A stretch of 64,000 nucleotides of DNA from Tenrec ecaudatus (GCF_050624435.1 NC_134537.1:13450584-13514583); one strand, 5' to 3'. Numbered from the stretch's first letter, positions 45,850 through 57,945 are shown. A program made the numbers and translations. The notes: generated by a model from the sequence alone, not told the origin.

Positions 45850-46262
45850 TTCTTGGGGGCGGGGTCTTTTCTACAAGAGGCAGTGAGAGCTGCTCCTTCC
45901 TTCCTTCCTACCCCTTCACTGTCCTCGTTGCTGGGACTCTGTGCATGCCAAGAGAGGCAGCCCCGTGTGGACCACCTAAGTATGAGAGCTGCAGTCACCT
46001 GCCATGTTCCCACTGACCTTGGATGCACTTGTCTCCGTGCCTACCATCCTGTAATCTTCCTGCATCTTGTTTCCCTCTCATCTGCTTCATGGACCTGCAC
46101 CTAGGTGCGTCTGAAGAGTGCCCGGCTAGCATTGGACCTGTGGGCTTGTTATGTTAGAGTGGGCGTGTTGCCTTCTTCATATACGATTACTTCTGGATAC
46201 CAAGTTCTTTCTTATAAGAGTGTCACTGGTTGTGTCTCTCTGGATAACTCAACCTAACACAG
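45850..46262 (+). mobile_element. LTR-like 3' part (family B-like)
   Basis: The end 'ctggttgtgtctctctggat' with 'aactcaacctaacaca' parallels the 3' end of family B (25095-25127). The body is pyrimidine-rich and its left edge uncertain. Confidence 0.4.
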
Positions 46263-46264
46263 TC

Positions 46265-46797
46265 TTCTCCTTTCTCCAATTACATCAGAATGGGAGATAG
46301 GGCCATTGTTGTAGGACTTTTGAAAGTCGTGAGGAGCAACGATGCCAACTTGAAGACTAAGGTGTGCTTGATCCAAGACAAGGTTATTTTTAATTGCCTC
46401 GCGTGCATGTGAAAACTGGACAATGAACAAGGAAGACGGGAGGATGATTGATGCATTTGAAGTGTGGGGTTGATGAAGAAATATTGAAGATACTGTGGTC
46501 TGCTAGAAGGACACACTCTTTTGTCTTGAAAGCACGACAACCCAATGCTCCTCGGAAGTATGGAGGATGAGGCTTTACCTCAGATCCTGTGGGCATGTTG
46601 CCAGGAGCGACCAGTCCCTGGAAAAGGGCATCATGCTCGGTAACGTGGAGGGCCAAGGGAAAAAGAGGCAGACGCTCCACAAGATGGATGGCCGCAGTGG
46701 CTGTAACTGTGAGGAGAGCACAGCACCAGGAAGCATTTTTCCTATTATACGGAGTCCCGCTGTGAGTCAGAACTGATTTGAACAAGCAAACAACATG
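46265..46797 (+). mobile_element. RTE LINE 3' end, sense
   Basis: 'ccattgttgtaggacttttg', 'actaaggtgtgcttgatcca', 'gacgctccacaagatggatg' and 'cgctgtgagtcagaactgat' are the RTE 3' region in order, collinear with 12200-12745. It ends in an AAC-rich tail ('gaacaagcaaacaacat'). Confidence 0.8.
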
Positions 46798-47022
46798 GGC
46801 TGCTAGCAACAATGTCAGCAGAGTGAGACTGTTAACAGCTCTGAGGAAGAAGAATGAGGCTTTCTACTCCTACAATAGAAAGATGAGGCTTTCTATTCCT
46901 ATTCCTTCTCTATTCCTACAGTCCCAGAAAGCCACAGGAGCAGTTATATCCTGTCCTTCAGGCTTGCTGTACGAGTCAGAATCAACTCGATGACAGGGAG
47001 TGTGGTTTTGGTTGGAACCACA
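46798..47022 (+). mobile_element. AFROSINE, sense, with internal duplication
   Basis: The head 'gctgctagcaacaatgtcag' is followed by a doubled middle (two copies of 'atgaggctttctaytcctayt' at 46855-46910) and the tail 'tgtacgagtcagaatcaact'. It lies directly after the RTE 3' end. Confidence 0.75.
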
Positions 47023-48600
47023 ATAACCTTATACCATTATAGTTTATTTTAAATGTTAATTTTAATGATTCTCATTAATGTATAAAGCATTTGATGCAAT
47101 ATATAGTAAACCACCATTCTAGTGATCTATTATGGTATTTAATTTGAGCGATCATGATGATTAAACTACATAACATCAATAAAATATCTGTTCTATCACT
47201 CGCCACTGATTCTGAGTTAAAAATTTTTATAGCATTCTATATAAACACAACTTAAACTACATGAAAGGGAAAAAGCTGAGAAGCCTAAATAGGAAATTCT
47301 GGGTTTTTTTCCAGATTGTAAGTTGCAGTAAAAAAACAAACTCCATATAAGCAGACAAAACCCAAAGAAAACTCAAGCACCTTGGAAGGACCGATAAGAG
47401 TACAGACGCATGCTGCCCTGTTTCTCAGTGGATCTGGGAGGTGAAATATGTGGGCCAGACTCTAAAGGCAATGCTTGTCAGCAATCTAACGGCCTGACCG
47501 GCACGTGTGGATGGCAGTAAAAAAAAGTGACGGCTGCCAACTGGCATCTGAAGTGTTTCTAAGACATCACAATGCCGTTGGGACTGAGTGGTCGAAGGTC
47601 ATCTTTTACACCGTGTCTCTTTTTACTTCCAGTCACATGGTTTCTGCTTCATCTCATTGGAATCTTTTCCAGTGGCTTGAAACTCCTTCAGTCTCCTTTC
47701 AACTTCCAGGTCAGTAGGAGTGGGGTTGGAAGGGTCCTGTCCTTCTTTCGGTCGCAATTTGGGGTTTGCTGTTGGCATTTCACTCCTTGTTGTACACGAT
47801 ACATGACTTCCATTCTTTCTCTAAAAGGCTGGCACGTGGTTGTTGGTTGCCATCTTGTTGGTCTGACTCATGAGCCCCCAAACAGCAGAATGAAACGCTG
47901 TCTCTTCCTTCCCAACCTCACAGTGACGGAATCCATTCATATGGTCCATGTGTGTGTTATGTGCCTTCTAAACCAGGGACTCATCTTCCAGTATTATATT
48001 ATTGGGCAATCACCACACTGTTTTAATCCATAGGGTTTTCGTTGGCAATTCTTGGAAGTCATTTTGTCTTTTATCTTTGTCCGTCTTAATCTGGATGCTC
48101 CGAAGACATCAGTCTATCATAGCTGAGTCAGCCAGTACTTTAAATACTGATAGTATCACTTCTAGTATAATAGCAAGAAATAAACCATGGTATTATAGTA
48201 ATCTGACAGATTAGAGTCAAACTAATTTCTCAGGTTCCTGAGAATATATCATCATGCGAATCAATATTAGTTTGATAAAATGTGTTCAAATAACTATTGA
48301 AAAAATGTATTTGGAAACAATTCATTGATAAACTAGAGATTGCCTATGCATTTTGCCTTGAAAAGGAGAAGTTTGGTGTACAGAAAGCTTAAGATGGTGG
48401 GCCAGCTTCGGCTACCATTGCAGTGGGTATGTTTGGTGATACAAGGACAGCTCCTACAGTGAGAGTCTCTTGGGGGGCAGTTATATTGATAAATCATTCC
48501 TACTGCACATGTTATAAAGGAATTGTTAGTGCGAGGAAAACTTGCTTTTATCAAATTCCATATGAATAACTAAGAAAATTAGAACTAATACACACCAACA
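47023..48600. other. Unassigned DNA
   Basis: No gene or named repeat recognised. The longest frame (plus 47572-48033, 153 codons) has no familiar motif and its codon use looks random. Confidence 0.35.
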
Positions 48601-48601
48601 A

Positions 48602-48805
48602 AAAGAGCCCTGCCTGGGGGAGAAGTGAATTGAGCCGCTGACCACAAGAACACCGGTTCAAATACAGCAGCTGCTATGAGGGAAATAGATGAAGATCTTT
48701 GCTTCTGAAAAGATTGACAGCCTCAGGAACCAATGAGGTGAATTCTAATCCTATGGAGGCACTATGAGATGGAATTGATTCAATGGCAGTAAGTTTGTTT
48801 TTCTT
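48602..48805 (+). mobile_element. AFROSINE, sense
   Basis: 'agagccctgcctgggggaga', 'gagccgctgaccacaagaac', 'gttcaaatacagcagctgct', 'ggcactatgagatggaattg' and 'ttcaatggcagtaagtttg' give a nearly complete copy. Confidence 0.85.
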
Positions 48806-49885
48806 GGCCACCAGAAAAAGCTCATCATTCTGAAGAAGATTGCCCCTCATCTACTTTTCTCTACGTCTTTAAAAAAAATTAGTTTTCTTAACTCCACGAA
48901 AGACAGCTAAAATTATATAGCATTATGTATGGCATAATATCGACATTAAGTTCATCTTTACTTAAGTGTTTTATATTTATTTTTTAATAACTTATGATGG
49001 CCACATGGTATAGCCTTTGTAAAGAAATAAAAATGGTGACTGAGAAATGTCATGCGATAAACTCATGCCTAAAACATGAATCCCATTTCCAGATAGGAGG
49101 AAATAAGTAAATGATTATTTAAAAATACACAAGTGAATGCATACAAGAGGGCAATAATAGGGATATGCATATTGCACTATGATGTCAGCTGCATAATAAT
49201 TTTTCTTTTTCTTCTCTTGCTTTAAGTGAAATTTTATGCTTTTCAAGTATTAAATTCACCAAATTTTAGAAAATTTATACAAGAAATAAAACCTTGTGCT
49301 AAATGATATTGATCTTTATTTATAATCACGTTGGTTTTTTAATAACACAATGTGATGGGAGATTAGTAAAGGAAATAAAAATTTTTTTCTTTAATATAAA
49401 GTCTCTTTTCCTATCGCATGCACTTCCCTTTCCTGCCTAGAAAGCACCCCGCCCCTTTGCTTTCCGTTTGCTAACACTGAGCGAGAGCTCACACTCCTTC
49501 CTGTCTGCTAGCAAGGCCAATTTCAGCTATCTTTTTTCCTTTTCAGCAAAGATGTGATTTTTAAAATTTGATTATAATCTAGCCTACCGTTTGAGCAAGC
49601 AGTTTTGCCGATGATGGAAAACTTAATTCTGCCAATTCAGGGCAATGTAGTCATTTGTCGAATAAAATGTATCCTTTTTTATGTAAACATTCAGTCGAAT
49701 GTATTTCTTGTCACTTGAGGAAGAAGGTCTCTTGTCCTATGAAGAAGGCGGTTGCTCCTGTGTTGGTGTGTGCTCTTGTAACACCACCTGTCCTCTTGGT
49801 TTGCTTTTTCCCTGTCAATCCCGTTCTCAGCCCGAGCGGACAGACAGGAACCTAAGGCTTCTAGTGATACTCTGAAGGGGTCCTA
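48806..49885. other. Unassigned DNA
   Basis: No gene or repeat recognised. 49430-49530 is less AT-rich with several CpGs, but nothing else marks it. Confidence 0.35.
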
Positions 49886-49889
49886 AAAC

Positions 49890-49974
49890 TCAATGGTGTG
49901 GCATCAACCCTGACTGGAAGGGGCCCTTATGTGTGACAGAGAACTGCTCTATAGGGTATTCTTGGTTGTAAACT
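49890..49974 (-). mobile_element. AFROSINE fragment, antisense
   Basis: 'caaccctgactggaaggggc' and 'agaactgctctatagggtat' are the complement of the SINE tail and middle. Confidence 0.6.
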
Positions 49975-50220
49975 TTAAAAATAGTTTTATTGGCATATAT
50001 TTCACATATCATACAATCTAAGTGTCCAATCATTTTAAGAAGAGCTGTGCAGCCATCACCACAATCAATTTCAGAGCATTTTCTTCTTCTACTCGTTGTT
50101 GTTAGTGCCCGGTTTCACCCCAACCTCCCTTGCCATGCCCCAAGGTAATTAATAATCCAGTTACTCTCTCTATAGATCCATCTATCTTGGCTTTCATATA
50201 AATAAAATCATACGAAACAC
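49975..50220 (-). mobile_element. L1 3' end, antisense
   Basis: 'aaaatagttttattggcata', 'tttcacatatcatacaatct' and 'gtgcagccatcaccacaatc' are the complement of an L1M 3'UTR end. It interrupts the SINE fragment on its left. Confidence 0.75.
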
Positions 50221-51299
50221 AAAGAGGAAGAAAAAATGACCAAAACAATAATTAGGCAAAATAGAGACAAAACTCAATCAAAAAGAAAGCAGAAAGTATT
50301 AAGAGCTGGATAAAAAACATTAAAATGGATCAAAAGGGAGATCAACTGATAAGGTGTTACATGTTACTATAGCTACATCTGCCGTAATTGACTTGACAAC
50401 ACTTGCTGTCACATAACAAGGCTATTTGCGTTCCTGGATGGTGGTCAGAGTGGTTCGCTGGACACGTAAGCCACGTGGGGTCCATCACATGGATTGTGGG
50501 CTTCCTCTGTCAACCAGGGCCTTCTGCAAATGGGGTGTTTACAATGTAAGCTCTAATGTCTTCTCTCCTTCAGATTTGGGTGTTATTCTTCATGTTCCTT
50601 AAATAACACACTTCTCCCATGAGTACTGAGCTGACACTTTACCCCCTGATGCTGTTCTTTCAGAAAAGAGGTGGGCACCATCTGGATTTTGTTTTTTTTA
50701 ACCACACTTTGTTATGGTGCCCATATTTTCATAGAGCTCTTCCTGTCAATAAATATTGAATAGGGCCAAGTCATAAGAACTATTTTTCTTTGATTAGGCT
50801 ACCTATAGACAGAATTCAGACACAATACAAGTCTGAAATGTTGACTTGTGCAAATTAAATTATTAAATGACTGGGCACTATTTACATGAACAATGGAGAT
50901 TGGTGATAGAGCAAAACTTTCAATAACACTCACACACAAAGGCAGAACCATGCCTGCCAGATTAACATGCCATTGAAAGGCAAGAGGCATTAAAATAGTA
51001 AATATAGAATACTGCATGGCCACCATACACAGGGCACACTTAAAACAAGAGATGGTGGTCCAGTGACCACCAATTCTACAACCTTGGGTCAGTGGTCATC
51101 TGCTTTGACACTAGGGTATTTCAGCCTTAAATTCAAAGTATTATGTCCGCTCCTTAAATCCTCCACAGGAAAATTTGAGGTGAAGCCCAGTCCACTTAGT
51201 GGGGCTTCTGAATTGAATCCTGGTGTGGCCTATGATAGATGGTGTGTGCCTTCAAAGGACAGAGTTTTAAGTACCATTAATGGATAGTGCACAACCTGG
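50221..51299. other. Unassigned DNA, possibly old L1 3'UTR
   Basis: No distinct match. It lies between two antisense L1 parts and may be L1 3'UTR. Confidence 0.3.
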
Positions 51300-53205
51300 G
51301 TCACCTGGGGCTGGATAAAAACGAGGCCAAAAGTGTCGCCTTAGGAACCGAGCATCCACCATATTCTCCCCGGGGTTCTCTGTGAGTCTTATTAAGCAAT
51401 TTTCCTCAACAGGGTGTTGCTTCCTATGGTTTGCTCACCAACTGAAGTGTAACCACATTCTCCAAGACAGATGCCCCACCCCACCCCCAACTCCCTATCT
51501 TGACTCGAATTCCCTGTATGGTTAATGTCTCACTCTGGCAGCAGGAGTGTCGGTTGATTCCGTGTGACCTTAGCACCATGCTGCATGGCAACAATGGAAT
51601 GGTCTTATCCCTCTCCCCTATATCTTGAGACCCTGACCCCAGCTAAGATGAAGACTCCGCTGTCAAAGTCGTTTTTAATATGTATACACACATGTTCATG
51701 GTCACTTGAGAGGCTCTTTATTCTACCTTATTGCTTGTAAGACTGGGTTCGGATATTGCATCACCTGAGAGCAGAAGCCGTCTTCTTCTTGGTGTTTGTT
51801 TATCCTTATCGGAGTGAACTCAGCAATCTTTGTCCTTTTGTGATTGTGTGCCTTCACTAAGCATATTGGTTTCCAGGTCCAACGTGTCATTAGATGTTTC
51901 ATGGCTTCTTATGTGTTTTTCAGGGGTGCATAGTATTCCATTGTGTGTATGTTCCAGAGAGATTCTGTGTCCATTCTTCTACTGATAGACATTTGGACTG
52001 TTTCCAGTCTCTGGATACTGCGAACAATGCTGCAATAAATGGGGAGAGCACCCACCTGTTTATGTTTTATTTCCTATTTCTTTGGCATGCCCAGCACAGG
52101 TATTGCTGGGTCATATGGTATCTATATAACCAGTTGTTTTATATAGTGCCATATTACGTTCCACAATGACTGTTCATATTTACAAGCACATCAGCAGTTT
52201 GTAAGAGTGCCAATATCTCTAGTATTTGATGTTTTCTTTTTTTAATTGGGCTATCATAGTGTTTGTATGATGATATCTCACCATGTGTTGATTTGAATCT
52301 TGTGGATGACTAGTGATTATGAGCATTTCCTTGTGTATTATTAGCAATTTGACGGTTATCCCTTGTGGATTGTATACTCATTTACTTTGCCCACCTTATC
52401 ATTGAGTTATTTGGGTTTTTAAAAATTTTTTATTGACATGGTGAAAAATTCTATAAGTTTTAATCATTAGCTCCTTTTTTGTTGTGTCATTGCTAAAGAT
52501 TTTTTCCCAATCAGTAGACTCTCATTTTATTCTTTTGATGTGTCTACGTGTTTTATTTTTGATATGTCTCAGTTATCTGTTTTGCCTTCCATTGTGTGTA
52601 CTGCCTCTGTTATGTTTGTTAGTCTCCCCATGCTCTGCGGGAGGGCCTTAGGTTGGTCCCAGTTTTCTCATTGATGGTCTTTATAGCTTTGGGGTTGACA
52701 TTGAGGTCTCTAATCTATCTTTGAGCTCATTTCTGTGCATGAGGCGAGGGGTCCTGTTTCATTCTTCCGCAGATGGAGATATAATTTTCCATTACCATTT
52801 GTTGAAGAGATTGACCCTCTGTTTTTTATTTTTTTTGGTGTTTGATGGAAATTAGTTGCCTCTATTTACCTGCTTTTATTTCTGGGGGTTTCTACCCTAT
52901 TACTTTGGTTTATGTACCTATTATTGGACAGTACCAGGCTCTTTTGATGACTGTGACTGTGTAGTAAATTTTGAGGTCAGATCGGACAAGGCCCACTACT
53001 TTTTTCTTCCTTTTGAGAAGTTCTTTGCTTATCTGACTTTTGTTATATTGATTACTGGGTGGTGTAGTGCTCCCTGGTGCTCTTAGGTTTGCAGGTTTGT
53101 TTATTGTTGTTGAGACTCTTTCCATATTGATCTGGTGTGTGTGTGTGTGTGTGTGTGTGTAATGTTGGTCTTGTTTTGAATAATTCTTTAGTTTGTCCTT
53201 GTCTG
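51300..53205 (-). pseudogene. Antisense L1: ORF2 C-terminus and 3'UTR
   Basis: On the minus strand the coding direction runs from 53205 down. The block complementary to 51922-51950 reads HTMEYYAPLK, matching the L1 ORF2 signature YTMEYYAAIK. Upstream blocks (52880-53010, 'agtaccaggctcttttgatg', 'gtgtagtaaattttgaggtc') follow the usual antisense ORF2 order. The 3'UTR extends left to about 51300. The reverse transcriptase and endonuclease are absent: the next segment to the right, past the LTR, is ORF1. The coding potential is destroyed. Confidence 0.75.
53134..53160. repeat. (GT)n microsatellite
   Basis: About 13 uninterrupted GT units. Confidence 0.95.
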
Positions 53206-53207
53206 GA

Positions 53208-53700
53208 TGTGGTAGTTACATAACTGTCAATTTAAGGGTTAAGTGTGTAGGAGTACAGTCTAGCCTGTCAATCAGGTCATAGCCAATGAGGCTTCTGTGT
53301 GAGCATAGCCTTCCCCTAAATATTCTGGGAATTTCAGTATTTCCTCCTTGGAGGTGGGAGACTCTCTGCTCCCACCCTGGGAGACATAGCAGCTGACAAG
53401 ACACATGGACCCACCCTGATGCAGCCAGTGCTGAGACGTTTCCAGTGCCACTGGATCCAAAGACTTTATAATCACTGGCCTGTGATCGTCTACTTTCGGT
53501 GTCATTGCATGTGTTTGTGAGTCTGAAGAGAACTTTATAGATTAGTATCAGACATATGGGCCAATATTGGACTTATGGATTTGGTATGGACTGGGCTGGG
53601 ATGTTTTCTCAATGTTCAATTGCTCTTGTATAGAAATCTCTTTCTTATACACATATGTGTGTCCATGGGTTTGTTTCTCTAGTCTACCCAGACTAACACA
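53208..53700 (+). mobile_element. Solo LTR, family A, with 5-bp target-site duplication
   Basis: The 493-bp element has ends TGTGGTAG and GACTAACACA. The flanks ctgga (53203-53207) and ctgga (53701-53705) are identical, the expected 5-bp integration footprint of an LTR retrovirus-like element. Internal genes are gone, so a full provirus recombined to a single LTR. It sits in an antisense L1 and is therefore younger than it. Confidence 0.85.
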
Positions 53701-53705
53701 CTGGA

Positions 53706-54500
53706 GATAACCTTCATTTCTTCTTCTTATTTGAGATAATTCTGTTCAATAGGATTCTTGGTTGTCAATTTTTATCTTTCATAATTTTGTGTATGTCACG
53801 TCATTGTCTTCTTCATGCATAGCCTCTGCTGAGAAGTCCAAGCTTGTCCTTATCAGGTGTCCTTTATAGGTAACTCTTCTTTTTCCTCTGGTCGCCCTCA
53901 GGATTCCTATTTTTCCTCAAAATTGGAGAGTTTGACTATACAATGTCAGGATGTTCTTCTTTTGGTAAGTCTGTCCTAATTGAGCTTCTCTTAGCTTCTG
54001 GAATAATTATTTTCTTCTCCTTTGTCATGTTGGGGAAATTTTCTTTCATGATCTCTGTACTAATTACTCATTGGATTTTTGCTTTCTTCTTGCTTGGTGA
54101 TCCTGATAAGACATAGGCTCTTTTTCCTGACCGTGTTCCAGCTCATTCACAGGCTTCTTTCTGATTCCTTTGCTTTTTCTGTGGATTGTTTATCTCATTA
54201 ATTGTAGTCAGTGATTGCCTTCAAGTTCATGCATTCAAATGTCCTTTTCCTCCATCCTATTTCTCAGACCGATTACTTTATTGCCTAACTCTATGATCTA
54301 TTTGTTTACCTTCTAGGATTTTAGCTTTTAAATCTCTTCCATTGTTCTAATGAGCATTTCCCATATCTCTTGAAAGGATCTAACCATAATTTTTATGAAT
54401 TATCCCTCTGGTAGTTTCAAGACCTCTTCAGAGTACTCCCTTGGTTGGGGGTGATTTTAAGAAGTTTGTGCTTATTTTTTCTTGATATTTTGGGTTACTA
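53706..54500 (-). pseudogene. Antisense L1 ORF1 relic
   Basis: The complement of 53821-53873 reads VTYKGHLIRTSLDFSAEA, matching the L1 ORF1p C-terminal domain pattern VTxKGxPIRLTADLSAET. The ORF1p C-terminal domain binds RNA. Complementary blocks toward 54000 fit the preceding part (IILxEHPDI-like, decayed). Stops and frameshifts are present. With 51300-53205 it makes an L1 lacking the core of ORF2, like HAL1 elements. Confidence 0.75.
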
Positions 54501-55850
54501 CACTTGACTTCTTTTGTACTGGGCAGCCTGGTACAGCTATTCGTGGTGTAAGAGCTGGCTGGTCAGTCAGAGGTAGCTGACTGTCTAGTGACATGAGCAA
54601 GGTCTAATAGAAGCTGTAAATCATACAGTGGAGAAATAGAGAAAATGAGAGGGGGTTAAGTGAGGAAAGTATGAGGATGAGGGAGTAAGAGCTGATGTAA
54701 AATAATAGTAATGATAGTCATTACAAGCAACTGTGTACATAAGCCAACAGATTTGTAGAAATGATGGGAAATGTATTTTGAGAGGCATATTCAGAATAAT
54801 AAGTTTCCTGGAAATATATTTAATGAAGGTAAAAGGGAAGACAGAATGAAATGATGGGTGCAGGGGTAGGTCAAAGAGAAACGAGAGGTGAAGGCGCTGG
54901 TGACTCTTGTCTGACCGCAGCGCAGGGATGTGATTCGCCTCGCTGCTGTGCTGAGGGCACTGGACTTGGATTGTTCCGAATGCAGTACGGACACAGCTCG
55001 ATCGTTCTTCTGATCCTTTTTAAATTTGCTCCAGCTTTTGATATTTTCTGTTTTCTTTTCGATTGAAGTGTTCATCTGTTTTACTTTGTGATTGTTGCTT
55101 TGTTTAAAGTGGTTTTTCTGTATATGAAACCCATGATGGGTAAATTGATTGAGATCCTGAGAGAGACTCAGGGGTGGCTTGAGTGTGGGTGCTAAATATC
55201 TGTTGTTATGGCAACATGAATGTGGGTGGTCTGTGCACTCAGTGAAAAATGAAAGAAAAAGTCGTTGTTTGGGTGGGTGCGCCCCAATACACAGGTGGCC
55301 TGCCTGTTTCTCTGTGAGGGCAATGTGTATCGCAGAAGCGTGGGGTTGCACCTGAAGAGGAATGGGAGAGAACGCGAGAGAAAGAGGGAAAGGAGAAAGT
55401 ATTATGAAAAGCAAAGGTACAAAGACTGAAGAAAAGAAAGTAAAGTAAGAGAGAAACTGCCTTGGGGGTGTGGTTCGGTACAGATTGTCTGAAATGTCCG
55501 TAGAGATATTGTGTGTGCCATGTGGGGAGGGGGTGCACATGGGGGGTTGGGGTTGGATTGGGGGGGAACAGGAAAGAAGGAGCAATGGACCCAAACACTG
55601 GTGCAAAGGGCAGTTTAGAGACCTCGAATATCTGCACCGAACTGTTCACGTGATCTGCTATGCACACAGGGTCCCCGCAGGCCATGTGGTCAGATGTCTT
55701 GGCTGCCTGGGTTGCCTGAAGGGCAAGGAAACCTAGCTGTGCTGGGGAGCAGTGGGGTTCACAGAAGTAACACATGTTGCTGGTCAGTGGTAAAGGAGAG
55801 CCTGTCACCGGGTATTGCTCCTTCTATCCCACTGTTGAAAAAAAATAAAG
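54501..55850 (-). other. Possible L1 5' region with long antisense frames
   Basis: The segment lies where the 5'UTR of the antisense L1 would be. The plus strand is purine-rich. Two minus-strand frames overlap in different phases: 54791-55606 (271 codons, the longest in the window) and 55239-55808 (189 codons). Their products are rich in Pro, Ser, Thr and His, with no domain I recognise. Composition explains the lack of stops better than selection does. Confidence 0.4.
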
Positions 55851-55899
55851 ACTATGATTTTTTTTGTTTTTAATTATATGCTATGAAATGTTTTTATTT

Positions 55900-55935
55900 T
55901 TTTGTTTAATGATTTTATTGGGGACTAACACTATG
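55900..55935 (-). mobile_element. L1 tail fragment, antisense
   Basis: 'tttaatgattttattgggga' is the complement of the AATAAAATGATT-type L1 end seen at 14010 and 35445. Confidence 0.5.
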
Positions 55936-56325
55936 ATTTTTATTGAGGGTAAATTAAACTCTTGCACATCATTCAAAGTCCAAGTTGATCAGAAAGCTAG
56001 CCCATGCTCATATATATGAGGGGAATTCAGAGTTCTTGGGTAAATGCCATTATCTTCTCATTTGATTTTTATGAACTTTTTAAAGTCCCTTCACATATAT
56101 ATGAAGAAGATATGTGTTTATCTTATGTACAGTATATGTGTGTGTGAACTTTTGTAACTTTGGGAAGATAAAACAAAGCATTATAATGAAACATGAAAAG
56201 ACTTGGACTTAGAAATATATATGTGTGTGTATATACATGAAACATATGAGGAAGCTTTATATGTATATTTGAAGCCTATATGTGTGTGCATGTGTCTATC
56301 AAGCCCCTCACATATGTGATCTTAA
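55936..56325. other. Unassigned AT-rich DNA
   Basis: ATATG- and GTGT-rich stretches, otherwise not recognised. Confidence 0.3.
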
Positions 56326-56480
56326 TTCTGTTATTGTTATTGAGAATGTATACAGCAAAAACATACCTATTGATTCATTTCTTCCTGTGCAACTCAGTGA
56401 TGGCATTGATTACATTCTTCCAGTTGGATGACCATGCTCATCACCCTCAAAAAAAAGAAAGGAACTTTGGTCTCCTTTGC
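56326..56480 (-). mobile_element. L1 3' end, antisense
   Basis: 'gttattgttattgagaatgt' followed by 'atacagcaaaaacatacc' and 'tgcaactcagtgatggcatt' resembles the complement of an L1 3'UTR end. Confidence 0.5.
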
Positions 56481-57046
56481 TTTTAAGTAAAATTTCTCCC
56501 TGTCAGCAAGTGCAGAATATCCCTTCCAGCAGAGCATCTCTGGTCCTTCTTCAGCAGATCTTCCTGGCTCATCATCCGGCAGCCGTGTGCTCCTGTCTCC
56601 ACCAGCTGTAAACCTCATGGGAACTCTTTTCCAGAACTTTCCTTCAAGGAGCTGCTAGGTGGGTACAAACCACCAACTTACAGCTTGGGCATAAGATGCC
56701 AACTGCAGGCACCACCCAGGCCACTAGCAAAGCATTTGTTATTAAGGATGCTTGCAAAAGTACTTTTACATGAAAAAAAAAACACGTTAAAAAACACCCT
56801 AAACTTGCATAAGAGTTGCGTTTGCTATACAAACACCATGGCCTTGCCCACTCCACATGATTCTGTGGTATGCTATTAACCTGGTGCCCTATCTCTTCCA
56901 TAGAAACCGGCTTATTCCTAAAAATATAGTTTCTCTATAAACACAATATAGCCATTGAAAGGATAACATTCATGTTGGCACATTACTTAACTTGAATGCT
57001 TTGTCAACTGTCTTAATAACGTCCTTCAGAGCTGTGCTGCCTTATT

Positions 57047-57328
57047 GTTGGCCTCCTTCAGGGACGTGCTCCCAGCGGGTTTGATGAACAGGCCAGTTCA
57101 TTGGAGACTCTTCCTCAAGTTAGAGTCGCCAGACGTTTCCTCAAGGTTACTTTCAAAGTATGCAGTTTTGATGATATGCATAAGAAGGGTGATGCTGAGG
57201 CTACTGCCTACCTTGTATCACTTTTGATTTATCTTTGTCTCAATGAAATAGACTTTGACCCCTTGGCTCCAGAGATCAAACTTCTTCACCTCACTGAAGA
57301 TGCTTTTTGTAAGGATTATGCAGTCTGA
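57047..57328 (+). other. Unassigned open stretch, possible retropseudogene
   Basis: The frame 57101-57328 stays open upstream to about 57050 without an ATG. The product (VARRFLKVTFKVCSFDDMHK..) has a mixed, protein-like composition, unlike the hydrophobic chance frames around it, and ends at a TGA. I do not recognise the family. There is no A tail, splice site or repeat match to decide its nature. It could be a fragment of a processed pseudogene or of an old transposon. Confidence 0.25.
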
Positions 57329-57339
57329 GACTTTAGAAA

Positions 57340-57860
57340 GAATTTCTCATCAAATCTGTTACACTCTCCTCATATCCTAGATTCATCTTAAAACACACAC
57401 ACACAGCAACAACAACTATATTATTATTTATATCACATTTGACTCATTAAATCTTATTTTACTCATTCTATAGTGACCTAGATAATTATTAGTTATTTTG
57501 ATATTTAATTTGTCCTAGAGTTCTGCATTTGGTTGGTATTTGAGTATTGTTATCATTCCTTTAGTGCTTTTGTATTTTCTGGTACAAAAAGTTTATCTTG
57601 TCTTTTATTCCCCTGGACCCAGAATCAGCCAACGATCCAAGGAACACTGGTCCCTCTTGTGGAAAAATGGCAGTTAGGAACCAGTATCGGTATGCTCTGT
57701 ATGCAAATTTGCATATTGTGCCCTTTGATTTTGGGTTTTACTCTTCTTAGGCCTTCTCAATGCATTTATATAAACAAAGGCAAACACACTGCCCTGGAGT
57801 AGATTCATAGCACTCCTACGTAGGGTTTATAAATCGTTATAGGAACAGATAGCCACATGT
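57340..57860. other. Unassigned DNA
   Basis: No gene or repeat recognised apart from a short CA run. Confidence 0.3.
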
Positions 57861-57864
57861 GTCT

Positions 57865-57945
57865 CTTACGGAGAAGCTAGTGCGTTTGGAACCACCGACC
57901 TTGTGGGCAGCAGCCCAACACCTAGTTCATAGCGCTACCAGAACT
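57865..57945 (-). mobile_element. AFROSINE head fragment, antisense
   Basis: 'gtttggaaccaccgaccttg' and 'gtgggcagcagcccaacacc' are the complement of the B-box and head region. Confidence 0.65.

Noticed and set aside
47572..48033. 153-codon frame
   Set aside because: An overlapping second frame is also open, and no domain or conservation evidence is visible.
55239..55808. 189-codon frame as a gene
   Set aside because: It overlaps a longer frame in another phase. Low-complexity Pro/Ser/Thr composition suggests chance.
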